A DNA stretch of 13,695 nt from CAJXJP01 sp034111025 (GCA_034111025.1 JAWUYB010000017.1:1-13695); one strand, 5' to 3'. Shown: positions 6,400-13,695, counted from the stretch's first letter. Notes: generated by a model not told the origin, from the letters alone. Numbers and translations: made by a program.

Positions 6400-6717
6400 A
6401 TGAAATTAGAACATATAGACAACCTGAGTAGATGAAAAAAATCATGATGCAATATTTGATCAAGGAAAACATCACATAGACTCAGAAATTATGAGAGAGA
6501 AATCTATGAACGCAGCTTGAAAAGATGATATCTTGAAGTAGATTTCAAAGATAGAATTAATCTTCGAAATCTCTGGGAAAAAGTCAGTCAAGCAAAATGA
6601 TGGGATAATATAATGTTTTTCAAGGAAAAAGAACAATCAAAAATAATAAAAAATTGATCAGTTATTTTTACAGGGACACTCTCGGAGTGAAAAGAATTTA
6701 TAAAAAATTATTATTAA
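6400..6717 (+). CDS. Small basic protein of unknown function upstream of the photolyase
   Basis: A 105-residue protein readable only with UGA as Gly (seven TGA codons, for example SRG, KSG, NIG, KRG, AKG, KNG and SEG). It is rich in Lys and Arg near the N-terminus (SRKTSHRLRNYEREIYERSL), followed by GYLEVDFKDRINLRNLWEKVSQAKGW and a short beta-like tail with FTGTLSEGKEF. No catalytic motif or membrane segment is seen and I do not recognise a family. It ends 11 bases before the photolyase ATG and would be co-transcribed with it; with the divergent DUF2256-like gene it forms a photorepair locus. The basic helical N-terminus would suit nucleic-acid binding, but this is only inference. Confidence 0.75.
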
Positions 6718-6728
6718 AAAATTATTCT

Positions 6729-8198
6729 ATGAAACTTCATCTGATTCTCTATAATCAAATAAATAAAAAATACTTTGATACAAATATATCAGAGAATTTT
6801 TTATATATACATAATAATGGAAAAATTATTTTTCAATGAGAAGAATTAAAACTCAATAAAAAATCATATATCCTCGATTATGCAATGTGATATAACTTCA
6901 TAGATGAAATAAATTCCGAGTGATATAAATGAGATTTTATAATAGGAAAAAGTTATTATTCAACACTCAAGACATACTGTAAGGAGAATAATTTTAATGA
7001 AATATATCTTTCTAAACCAGTAGAAAATTATGTATATAAAAATATTATAAAAATTAAAAAACAGCTTGATTCAGATAACATTACATTAATTATAATAGAA
7101 GATAATACTTCGTTTATAATTAATCATAATGACTTCTTAGAACAATATAAAAAACCTCCAGTTATGGAAAATTTTTATAGATATATGAGAAAAAAACATA
7201 ATATTCTCATGGAAAATGATAAACCTGAGTGATGAAAATGGAACTACGATGCTGATAATAGAAAATATGATAAAACTCATATAAAATCTTGGAATTTTAA
7301 AATAGAGGAAAATGATTGAATAAAGAACGCAAGAGAATACTATAAGTATCACTGAAATATAAATTATCCAACAAAGAGAAGTGAAGCTATAGAATTATTG
7401 AATTATTTTGTAAAAAATCATCTCAATGATTTTGGAAGACTCGAAGATGCTATGTATATTGATGATACTTTTGTTCATCATTCTAATATTTCAACAGCAA
7501 TGAACTTTTGATTACTACAAGCTTCAGAAATAGTAAAAGTAATAGAAAAACAAAATACCGCAATAAATAACAAGGAGTGATTTATTAGACAAGTTCTATG
7601 ATGGAGAGAATATATGTATCATTTTTTTCAATTTTATAAAGATGATATATATAAAAATAATTTTTTTGATTTCAAAAAACAACTTCCAGATTATTTTTGG
7701 GATATAAAAGTAGATTCAAAAATGAATTGCATGAATACGATAATCAAAAGAGTATTAAATGAAAACTACTCTCATCATATAGAAAGACTAATGGTTATTT
7801 GAAACTATGCATTATTAAACTCGATAGAACCAAAACAAATAAATAAATGGTTTTTTGAAGAATATGCCGATGCTTTTGAATGGGTAGTTTCTCCAAATGT
7901 ACTCGGGATGAGTCAATATAGTGATGGTTGAAAACTGGCAACAAAACCATATATTTCCAGTGGAAATTATATAAACAAGATGTCTAATTATTGTAAAAAC
8001 TGTGAATATAATATAAAAACTAAGTATGAAGAAGATTCTTGTCCATTTAACTATTTATACTGGAACTTTGTTCATGAAAATAAAGAAGTTTTTCAAAAAA
8101 CAAGACAACCCTTTGTAGTGAAAAATTTAGAAAAAATAGATATAGAAAAAATAAAACATATGAAGAAATATTATTCTGAAAAAATATTTAATTCATAA
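6729..8198 (+). CDS. phrB: FeS-BCP / PhrB-type (6-4) photolyase
   Basis: A 489-residue flavoprotein of the prokaryotic iron-sulfur cryptochrome/photolyase family, which repairs UV (6-4) photoproducts with light and FAD. The N-terminus MKLHLILYNQI matches the antenna-domain start. Family blocks are FYRYMRKKHNILMENDKPEGGKWNYDADNR split across about 149-178, GFIRQVLGWREYMYHFF (284-300), SHHIERLM (348-355) and SPNVLGMSQYSDGGKLATKPY (388-408). Cys334, Cys422, Cys425 and Cys438 have exactly the spacing (88, 3, 13) of the [4Fe-4S] ligands Cys350/438/441/454 of Agrobacterium PhrB. His349-His350 correspond to its His365-His366, needed for (6-4) repair. Both glycines of DKPEGG are TGA. ATG 6729 is preferred over an upstream in-frame TTG at 6654, which would add 25 residues overlapping the previous gene. 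Confidence 0.94.
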
Positions 8199-8210
8199 AT
8201 ACGAAATAAT

Positions 8211-8235
8211 AAAAAACCGTTATATACGGTTTTTT
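8211..8235. terminator. Bidirectional terminator between phrB and mltG
   Basis: AAAAAACCGT-TATAT-ACGGTTTTTT has 10-bp perfect arms and T-runs on both strands. It serves the photolyase on the plus strand; the mltG stop codon (8234-8236) overlaps its right arm, so it can end minus-strand transcription as well. Confidence 0.85.
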
Positions 8236-9259
8236 ATTTTAAATAATTTTTTATATTTATCTGATGTTCTGAGTAATCTTTTCAATAATATATTTTTCAA
8301 GTTCTTGTATTATGAAGATAATAATAGTATTGTGATTTAGTATCATTAAGTGTTGCATCTATTGTTTCAAAACTAGGATTATTAATAGGTGTAGGTGGTA
8401 ATCATAGAGTAGTTCTTGTATTATAATCAGTTTTTATTTTTATATATTTTGATATAACAAATTTACATTGATTAGATGTTAATCTATAAGGATAACATGT
8501 TGTTATATCAGCTCATAGATGACGATATTCTTTGAGTCTTTTTTTCAAAATACCAGCAACCTTTGGTTTTTCCGTTATATTTTTTTCTTCTTTTTCAACA
8601 ATACTCGCAAGATTTATAACACTATCAATAATACTAATAGAATATAATTGTTTTTTTGTAACTTCATCAATAAATAATTTATTATAAACTTTTTCTTCAA
8701 ATGTATTGAGTTGCAGTATTACAAAATTATTTATTTTAAAAGCCAGAGGATTTATTTTATAAGTATCTGGGTAAAGATATCATTCTAGAGTGATTTGATT
8801 ATCTAAGAAAGGGAAAAATTCTGATAAAGCTACAATTTTTTCTATATTCTCAACGTAACTTATATAATCACCTTTTTTTATTAAACTTCTTTGTGTTAAA
8901 TAAGTATCAATATCAAATATATTCCAACCCTCCAGTATAACTACTTGAGTATTTCTTTTATTTTCTAGTACTTGTTTAGAATATGTATTCCAGAGTTCTT
9001 GAAAGATTAATTCTAAATCATCAGATTTTTTTCAATTTATATTAGATAGCTTTATTATAATATTATTACTAAAATTCATTTTATCTACTGAATCTAAAAA
9101 CTTAATATCTAAAGCTTTATTAAGATTGTTATATAAGACATCTCAAGAAATAGATTTATTACTTATTATTACATTTATTTTTTCTAAATCTGTATTATTT
9201 CAATATACATTAACCAAAGAAAATAGTAAAATTATAAATGTTATAAATATCTTTTTCAT
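8234..9259 (-). CDS. mltG: Endolytic murein transglycosylase MltG (YceG-like)
   Basis: Cleaves nascent peptidoglycan glycan strands at the outer face of the membrane and so sets strand length. The 341-residue protein starts with a signal-anchor (KKIFITFIILLFSLVNVYG, 2-20). A divergent LysM-like or stalk region follows, then the YceG catalytic domain: LEGYLYPDTYKI (158-169), ASIVEKE (218-224, with the catalytic Glu), AGILKKRL (235-242), LGADITTCYPY (248-258), NTRTTLGLPPTPINNPS (280-296) and the C-terminal YYGKDYSEHQ (324-333). Glycines of LEGYLY, LGAD and LGLPP are TGA. The length is close to typical MltG (about 340-380). It shows that this lineage makes peptidoglycan. The start ATG precedes the signal-anchor directly; no Shine-Dalgarno is seen. 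Confidence 0.94.
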
Positions 9260-9425
9260 ATACAATATTATTTAGTAAATTTTTATAATCATACTGTTAA
9301 TATATTTAAATCAATTATTATACACTGAAGTTAATTTGCTATTTATCATATTTTATCTATTATAAATTTGTCGTAATAAAAATTATGATAAAAATAAAAA
9401 TAAAATTTAAAAAAGGAAATGTGCT
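9260..9425. promoter_or_regulatory. Divergent promoter region of mltG and the 9426 gene
   Basis: A 166-bp, almost purely A/T spacer between divergent genes. On the plus strand TTGCTA (9336-9341), 16 bp and TATTAT (9358-9363) is a fair promoter candidate. On the minus strand TTGATT ... TATGAT about 35-60 bp upstream of mltG is a weaker one. No palindrome stands out. Confidence 0.3.
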
Positions 9426-9743
9426 ATGAGTATTAGAAAAAAATTACCTATAACTGGTACAGTTGAAGATTTATATATTTCTGCATTAATGAAAATATAC
9501 ATCATCACGAGTGATCAAAATGAGAATTTAGAACTCTCTAAAGACAAAGTTAAAATTAAAGAATCTTTAATTAAAGCTTTAAATTTCGCTAATGAAAAAA
9601 TTAATGAATATAATAATTGTATTCATAAACACTTACCATTATGCGAAGATTTAGTAGAATTGTTAAATTTTGCCGATGAATATATTCAATCCAAGCAAAA
9701 TACAGAAATACAAGAAGTTGAAAAGCATACAGAAATAGCTTAA
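9426..9743 (+). CDS. Small helical protein of unknown function
   Basis: A 105-residue, mostly alpha-helical, acidic and Lys-rich protein (helices around VEDLYISALMKIYIITSD, KIKESLIKALNFANEKINEY and CEDLVELLNFADEYIQ). It has no membrane segment, signal peptide or known motif; two Cys (65 and 73) flank a short IHKHLPL turn. I do not recognise it. It has one of the few good ribosome binding sites in the window (AAGGA at 9413-9417, 8 bases before ATG), its own promoter region and a strong terminator, so it is a real single-gene unit. It contains only one glycine, coded GGT, so the UGA test is uninformative. Confidence 0.75.
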   Translation: MSIRKKLPITGTVEDLYISALMKIYIITSDQNENLELSKDKVKIKESLIKALNFANEKINEYNNCIHKHLPLCEDLVELLNFADEYIQSKQNTEIQEVEKHTEIA

Positions 9744-9765
9744 TAACTTACTTGTAAATAATAAT

Positions 9766-9789
9766 AAAAGCCAGTTATGCTGGCTTTTT
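9766..9789 (+). terminator. Terminator after the 9426-9743 gene
   Basis: AAAAGCCAG-TTATG-CTGGCTTTTT forms a 9-bp perfect stem with a T-run. It begins 23 bases after the stop codon. It lies just beyond the end of the minus-strand ohrR and may also stop that transcript. Confidence 0.85.
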
Positions 9790-9796
9790 AGATGTT

Positions 9797-10225
9797 TTAT
9801 TTTTCTAATACATTCATAAGTTCCCAAAGGTTTTTATGAAGTTCTTTTAATTTATTTTCATTTATTTGAGTAGATTTAGAAAGCTTTGCAGGTATTTCCT
9901 CTGCTTGTTTTTTTAGATATATTCAAGATTTAGTAAGAATTATTTTTACTTCTTTTTTATTTTCTGGAGTTTGTTTCCTTTTTATAAATCATTTAGTATG
10001 AAGAGTTTTTAATAATGGTGATACTGTGTTAGTTTCGAGCCACAATTTTTCACAAATTTCTTTAATCAATATATTATCCTTTTCCCATAATACTAACAAT
10101 ACTAAGTACTGAGGATATGTAATATTTAATTCTACTAAATAGGGATTATATTTTTTAATTATATTTCTAGCAATAGCATAAAACGGAAAACATATTTGAT
10201 TCTCTAACTTTAATTGTTCAGACAT
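9797..10225 (-). CDS. OhrR-type MarR-family peroxide-sensing repressor
   Basis: A 142-residue winged-helix regulator of the OhrR branch of MarR. Signature segments are LENQICFPFYAIARNI (7-22), NITYPQYLVLLVLWEKD (34-50), IKEICEKLWLETNTVSPLLK (54-73) and GFIKRK (79-84, start of the wing). Cys12 sits at the position of the single reactive Cys of OhrR (Cys15 in B. subtilis), whose oxidation by organic peroxides releases DNA. Both glycines (Gly79 and Gly104) are TGA, so standard-code reading stops at residue 78. It follows gpx with a one-base gap (TAA-T-ATG), making a peroxidase-sensor operon. It probably represses this operon through the palindrome at 10730-10751. Confidence 0.88.
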
Positions 10226-10226
10226 A

Positions 10227-10709
10227 TTATTTTTGTAATAATTCTAATATTAGTTTTTCTAATTTTTCAGGTTTAGTTACTGGTGCAAATCTTTTAATTT
10301 TTGTTCCATCTTTATTTACTAAAAATTTAGTAAAGTTCCATTTAACTTTTTTCCCAAAAAATGTAAAACTATTATTTTTTATATAATGAAATAACTCCTG
10401 TGTAAATTCACCATTTACATCAACTTTTTTAAACACTGGAAATGTTACTCCATAGTTTAATAGACATGCTGACTTTATTTCTTCATCACTTCCCGGTTCT
10501 TGATTCGCAAATTGATTACATGGAAATCCTAATACAACTAGACCTTGGTCTTTATATTTTTTATATAGTTCTTCTAGTCCAGTATATTGATATGTTAAAC
10601 CACATTTACTTGCCGTATTTGCAATCAAAACTACTTTTCCTTTATATTGTTCCATTGAAACAACTTCACCAGATGGAAGCTCAGCATTTAATTTATAGAA
10701 ATCACTCAT
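10227..10709 (-). CDS. Glutathione-peroxidase-family thiol peroxidase
   Basis: A 160-residue GPx-family protein of normal bacterial length (BsaA/BtuE type) that reduces hydrogen and organic peroxides. Peroxidatic Cys36 lies in NTASKCGLT. The other tetrad members are Gln70 (NQFANQEPG), Trp124 and Asn125 (KWNFTKFLV). Cys82 in SACLLNYGVTFP is at the resolving-Cys position of 2-Cys, thioredoxin-dependent GPx proteins, so thioredoxin rather than glutathione is the likely donor. It is a cytosolic protein with no signal. It is the first gene of an operon with the OhrR-type sensor. All 11 or so glycines are GGN and none is TGA, while both glycines of the adjacent regulator are TGA. This contrast suggests recent acquisition from a standard-code bacterium. 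Confidence 0.94.
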   Translation of the reverse strand: MSDFYKLNAELPSGEVVSMEQYKGKVVLIANTASKCGLTYQYTGLEELYKKYKDQGLVVLGFPCNQFANQEPGSDEEIKSACLLNYGVTFPVFKKVDVNGEFTQELFHYIKNNSFTFFGKKVKWNFTKFLVNKDGTKIKRFAPVTKPEKLEKLILELLQK

Positions 10710-10729
10710 ATTATTATATTTTTATTATT

Positions 10730-10751
10730 TATATATCGTACACGACATATA
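10730..10751 (-). promoter_or_regulatory. Palindromic operator of the gpx-ohrR operon
   Basis: A 22-bp inverted repeat with core TCGTACACGA and A/T-rich flanks; 10 of 11 base pairs match. It overlaps the predicted -10 box and lies 21 bp upstream of the gpx start, the right place for repression by the OhrR-type regulator encoded second in the operon. It is not identical to the B. subtilis OhrR box. Confidence 0.55.
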
Positions 10752-10776
10752 TTATTCATTATTCTCATTTCGTCAA
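10749..10776 (-). promoter_or_regulatory. Promoter of the gpx-ohrR operon
   Basis: On the minus strand TTGACG (10776-10771), a 16-bp spacer and TAATAT (10754-10749). The -35 is close to consensus; the -10 is weaker and overlaps the palindromic operator. Confidence 0.5.
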
Positions 10777-10787
10777 ACAAAAATAAA

Positions 10788-11462
10788 TTAACTATCGTTA
10801 AAATTAATCTGAAATTCTAATTCTTGAACTAAACTATTTACTAAATTATTTTTCATAAATAATTTTTGTTTTTCATCTAATACTTCTCATAATCCATCAA
10901 GTATCTTATAATTATCTCACAATTTATTTAATTTTAAAATAATATTTTTAAATAAATCTATTTTATTTCACCCGGTTCTCTCTAAAATTACATCTTCATT
11001 AATATCAAAATTTTGTTGAATAAAGAAAAATACATCATAAATATCTCTATTAGTATTTCTTTCAGTTAAGGCTACTAATTTATTAGCAAATATAGTAGAT
11101 TTATCATGCACTTTTATATCTATTCAGAAAAAATTAATATTTTCATATATATTACTTTTCCAGATATTTCTATTAATATCTATTTTTATATTTACATCCA
11201 ATTCTCAATATGATAATTTAATATTATATTTCCCGATTTTTACTTCTCAGTATTTTTTCAATATTTCTATCATTTTTGTATCAATATTAATAGAATCATC
11301 TATTAAATCGAAATCTAGATCTGTTGAAAATCTATCCAATTTATGTAAAAAGTAACATGCTGTCCCTCCTTTAAAAACTAAATACTTAGAAAGTTCTCAG
11401 GTGTAAATATCTCTGAGAATGTTAAACATTATTTTTCTATGTTTTTCTTTATTTATTTTCAT
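10788..11462 (-). CDS. abiEii: AbiEii-type nucleotidyltransferase toxin
   Basis: A 224-residue protein of the AbiEii/AbiGii family, the toxin of the type IV AbiE system that stops growth of phage-infected cells by nucleotidyl transfer. Motifs are LVFKGGTACYFLHK (28-41, the GG substrate loop), RFSTDLDFD (44-52, the catalytic Asp pair) and ANKLVALTERNTNRDIYDVFFF (126-147, the conserved K...R...RDxYD block). All key residues look intact. Glycines are largely TGA (TGEL, KYGE, SYGE, FFG, KLG and GLG). Its ATG lies inside the antitoxin gene, overlapping by 14 bp, so translation would be coupled. It is shorter than many family members (about 230-300). The partner antitoxin gene carries an in-frame stop. 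Confidence 0.88.
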
Positions 11463-12024
11463 TCTTTATTAAGTTATTAACTTCTAAAATTACTCTTTTA
11501 TTATATATCTTTGATATTTTTTCTAATTTAATTAAATCTAAATGTGATATATCATCAAAATAATAATTTTTACTTAAATAAATCCTATCACACACTGCTC
11601 TCTCCGCAGAAGCAATCATATACTTACCATTATAGTCAATCCCAATAGGATTTAATAATATGTCATATGTAATCTTTTTGAATATATAATTTTGTCATTC
11701 TATATTTTTTTCCAGTGTATTATCACTCACAAGAAAAATCGATTCATAATATTGAAATATTACTGATTCTTTTTTCAATACTGTTTCGAGTGATATATAA
11801 GAATTTATTTTTATTTTTGATGCAAATTCATATGTATCATAATCTTTCAAAGTATAAATCCCATAATGTGGGTTTAACAGTTTATTATCTTTCTTCGCAC
11901 GAAAAAGAAACTTATCAAAAGCTTATTTTGTATAAAACTCTAATAAATTATTTATATCATTTTTAGTAAAAACTGTTTTTCATGATTCTAATAATTTTAC
12001 ATAATTACTCATAATATCATTCAT
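11449..12024 (-). pseudogene. abiEi: AbiEi-type antitoxin/regulator interrupted by in-frame TAA
   Basis: The full frame would encode 191 residues: an N-terminal winged-helix segment (MSNYVKLLESGKTVFTKNDI) and the AbiEi antitoxin body, with LLNPHYGIYTL, KINSYISLETVLKK, LLNPIGIDYNGKYMIASAER and AVCDRIYLSK as recognisable blocks. Codon 34 is TAA (11923-11925), between FYTK and AFDKFLFRAKK. The frame is otherwise clean on both sides and includes TGA-Gly codons at SGK and EGQ. A single G-to-A change from a TGA glycine codon would explain the stop. The C-terminal antitoxin part could still be made by reinitiation (for example TTG before KDYDTYEF), but no ribosome binding site supports this. A sequencing error is the other option. 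A promoter and palindrome lie directly upstream, as for an autoregulated antitoxin. Confidence 0.75.
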
Positions 12025-12029
12025 AGTTA

Positions 12030-12041
12030 GACATATATGTC
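12030..12041 (-). promoter_or_regulatory. Perfect 12-bp palindrome at the abiE start, candidate operator
   Basis: GACATATATGTC lies 5 bp before the abiEi ATG and just downstream of the -10 box, covering the expected transcription start. AbiEi proteins repress their own operon by binding inverted repeats at the promoter. Confidence 0.55.
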
Positions 12042-12043
12042 CT

Positions 12044-12071
12044 ATTATACTAGATATATATAATAAATCAA
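12044..12071 (-). promoter_or_regulatory. Promoter of the abiE operon
   Basis: On the minus strand TTGATT (12071-12066), a 16-bp spacer and a consensus TATAAT (12049-12044). The -10 is about 20 bp from the ATG, so the transcript would have a very short leader, in line with the missing Shine-Dalgarno. Confidence 0.6.
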
Positions 12072-12084
12072 AAAAATATCACAA

Positions 12085-12115
12085 AAAAATAGAGTAAATA
12101 TTATACTCTATTTTT
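12085..12115. terminator. Terminator after the mini-MGMT gene
   Basis: AAAAATAGAGTA and its complement (12104-12115) form a perfect 12-bp stem around a 7-base loop, with T-runs on both strands. It lies 22 bases after the end of the minus-strand alkyltransferase gene and upstream of the abiE promoter, so it insulates the two. Confidence 0.75.
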
Positions 12116-12137
12116 AAGAAAATTATTTAATCATTTT

Positions 12138-12434
12138 TTATACGAAAAATTTAGCATCAATTTTACCTTTTACTACTTCAATCCCCTCTTCTTTCATTTT
12201 ATTGAGTTTCCCATGAACACCATCTTTCCCGTTATAGAAACCAACCTTATTTTGAGTTTCCATAACTTTATAACACGGAATATTATCAGGATCCATATTA
12301 TTTTTCACTATTTTTCCTATTTTTCTCGCATGTACTTCAAATAGATCACCAATAGCTTTATATGTAGTAACTTTACCTTTTGGCATATCTTCGATGTACT
12401 TAAACACTAATGGTCTTAAATCGTCAGTTTTCAT
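12138..12434 (-). CDS. MGMT-like DNA alkyltransferase domain protein
   Basis: A 98-residue protein made only of the C-terminal DNA-binding/active-site domain of O6-alkylguanine-DNA alkyltransferases. Residues about 16-30 (DMPKGKVTTYKAIGD) are the typical start, HARKIGKIVKNN (35-46) contains the arginine-finger helix, and NIPCYKVME (51-59) is the PCHRV-type active site with Cys54 kept. Cys retention separates it from ATL proteins, which have Trp or Ala there, so it may remove alkyl groups; Tyr in place of the usual His makes activity uncertain. All ten glycines are GGN with no TGA, unlike both flanking genes. It has its own terminator. The ATG at 12434 is preceded by a purine-poor leader without Shine-Dalgarno. 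Confidence 0.85.
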   Translation of the reverse strand: MKTDDLRPLVFKYIEDMPKGKVTTYKAIGDLFEVHARKIGKIVKNNMDPDNIPCYKVMETQNKVGFYNGKDGVHGKLNKMKEEGIEVVKGKIDAKFFV

Positions 12435-12501
12435 GTTTTGTTTGTTTATTTTTTATGTTGGAGAGAGTATACTTGGGGAATTGGAAAATGGAAGAGGAAA
12501 A

Positions 12502-13695
12502 TTAAGAATGATAAATATTTTCATTAATTTTATTAAATCATTCAAGTGTTTTTATATGTTTTTTATTTAATTTATCTTTATTAATTCAAATGACTAATAA
12601 ATCAGTAGCTCTAGGCATTCAAACATAAAATAAATTTATACTTTTTTTGATATTTGGTCATACTGTTTTTTCTGACTCATCATCGATAAATTCTAATATT
12701 CTTTTATTAGTTTCTGAGCTTAATGCTTTAGTATCTAATAATAGTGTTCCGGTGTGAGTTTCTCATTTAACTCAATGTATTGAATTAAATTCAATATCAA
12801 TACTATCTCATTTTAACGCAACAGTAGATTTAGGAACTAGAATTGTAGCCCAATTTTTGAAAAAATCATCTTGTAATTTTAATTTTAGTCAATCAATTTC
12901 TAATGTTCATAAAAATAACATAATTTTATCTATATTTATTTTTGAGTAATCAAAAATATTATTTTCTAATTCTTTTGTCCACTTTATTATTCTAAGTAAT
13001 AATTGATGGTAAAATAATTTATTATTTTCTTTTAAATATTTAGTTAAAGTAGATTTTGAAAATCATTTATCTCAATTTTTTATTTTTGATATATTTACAC
13101 CTCTTGTAAGTCATTCTAATATTTCATCTTTATATAATTTAAATCACTGTTTTTTAAAGTTATCTTTAAGGTTTATTGATAAATAATCTATAAATTTATC
13201 CTTTCTTTTTTTCGTTTTTCATTCATATAAACTACAATATTTAGAAATTCAATCGTGAGTCCATCATATGGCCTTAAATAAATTTCATTTTTTTAATAAA
13301 TCATATTCAATAATTTTTTCTTTGTAGAATTCAATTAGTTTTTGTTCACTTCAAGTATCATATAGGTAAAAATATACAGGTATATTTTTATCTACTATTC
13401 ATTCTAGTGGTTGAGGTTTTATTGCACATTTCCAAACAGTATTACTAATTTCTGTTGATAATCTTCTTGAAGAATCAATACTTTCATTATTTTCAAATAA
13501 AGTAAACTCTACTCCGTCAGAGTTTTGTTCAAGAATAGATTGATTCTCATCTCAAAAACCTTGGATAAGAGTATTAGAATTATTAAATAAAGTATTCAAT
13601 ATATTTATATGTATTCCTGATGTATCTTGAATTTCATCTAGAAATAAAAAATTATATCTAGATTGTATTAACTTCTGTAATTTATTTTCATTCTG
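12502..13695 (-). CDS. UvrD-like helicase resembling GajB of Gabija (5' end outside window)
   Basis: The last 397 residues of a superfamily 1 helicase; the N-terminus with Walker A lies beyond the right edge. Motifs in order are FLFLDEIQDTSG (16-27, Walker B/motif II), QGFGDENQSI (45-54, motif III), SSRRLSTEIS (motif IV region), FNSIHGVKGETHTGTLLLDT (motif V) and LFYVGMPRATDLLVI (motif VI). The compact size and the HGVKGETH form of motif V are as in GajB-type and other OLD-nuclease-associated UvrD helicases rather than housekeeping UvrD/PcrA. In Gabija, GajB pairs with the nuclease GajA, whose gene would be expected just right of 13695. More than fifteen TGA codons are read as Gly, including those in GFGDENQ, IHGVKGE and YVGMPRA. 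With AbiE nearby this looks like a defence region. The specific GajB call is inference. Confidence 0.82.

Noticed and set aside
6654..6728. Upstream in-frame TTG start that would extend the photolyase by 25 residues
   Set aside because: It overlaps the preceding gene and adds residues not seen in the family; ATG 6729 gives the normal N-terminus MKLHLILYNQI.
7137..7352. Minus-strand hydrophobic open frame of 71 residues inside phrB
   Set aside because: Antisense of the photolyase; A-rich coding strands give Phe/Ile-rich reverse frames that mimic membrane proteins.
10442..10786. Plus-strand open frame of 114 residues opposite gpx
   Set aside because: It is the shadow of the strongly supported GPx gene on the other strand and has a low-complexity Leu/Ile/Tyr composition.
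11715..11966. Plus-strand open frame of 83 residues opposite abiEi
   Set aside because: Antisense to the clear AbiEi-like frame; it has no ribosome binding site or family resemblance.
1..13695. CRISPR array or tRNA/rRNA genes
   Set aside because: No regularly spaced repeats, no T-loop GTTCRA pattern with flanking stems and no rRNA-like conserved stretches were seen.

Overview
The window comes from a very AT-rich bacterium that reads UGA as glycine (genetic code 25). This is the hallmark of the Candidate Phyla Radiation lineages Gracilibacteria (BD1-5) and Absconditabacteria (SR1). The recoding can be read from the sequence: in-frame TGA falls on family-invariant glycines, such as the RNP1 glycine of an RRM protein, the DxGxxGKG motif of ApbE and both glycines of the DKPxGGxWNYD block of a photolyase. 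TAA and TAG remain stops, and ribosome binding sites are mostly weak or absent.

Layout. 1-1470 is an eroded accessory zone. It holds the start of an IS3-like element (edge at 188), a second IS-end copy at 623-647, a frameshifted gene remnant between them, a small UGA-free zinc-ribbon gene (843-1130), a 66-bp palindromic mini-element (1300-1365), and next to it a broken zinc-finger gene (1468-1819). 1944-3322 carries a full-length family II inorganic pyrophosphatase and a single-RRM RNA-binding protein. 3455-6230 is a three-gene operon: an FMN-binding-type lipoprotein, the flavinyltransferase ApbE that would load it, and a ferredoxin/FNR/ferric-reductase-like membrane fusion that could feed it electrons. 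6227-8198 is a DNA photorepair locus: a DUF2256-like zinc protein, a small unrecognised basic protein and an FeS-BCP (PhrB-type) photolyase. Then come MltG (8234-9259, minus), a small helical hypothetical protein (9426-9743), and a peroxide-response pair of glutathione peroxidase and OhrR-type MarR regulator (9797-10709, minus) behind a palindromic operator.

The right end (10788-13695, all minus) is defence-like. It has an AbiE toxin-antitoxin operon whose antitoxin gene is broken by an in-frame TAA, a mini-MGMT alkyltransferase, and the C-terminal two-thirds or so of a UvrD-like helicase that resembles GajB of Gabija.

The most notable system is the predicted flavin-based electron-export module. 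Cytosolic NAD(P)H or ferredoxin electrons would pass through the [4Fe-4S] and FAD domains of the fusion and across a ferric-reductase-like membrane domain that seems to have lost its haem-ligating histidines. They would then reach a covalently bound FMN on a surface lipoprotein. In an epibiont or predator with little respiration this could dispose of reductant outside the cell. That role is inference; the domain assignments come from sequence motifs.

Genes differ sharply in glycine coding. The peroxidase, the mini-MGMT and the 843-1130 zinc ribbon use only GGN codons, while their neighbours lean heavily on UGA. This suggests recent arrivals from standard-code donors.
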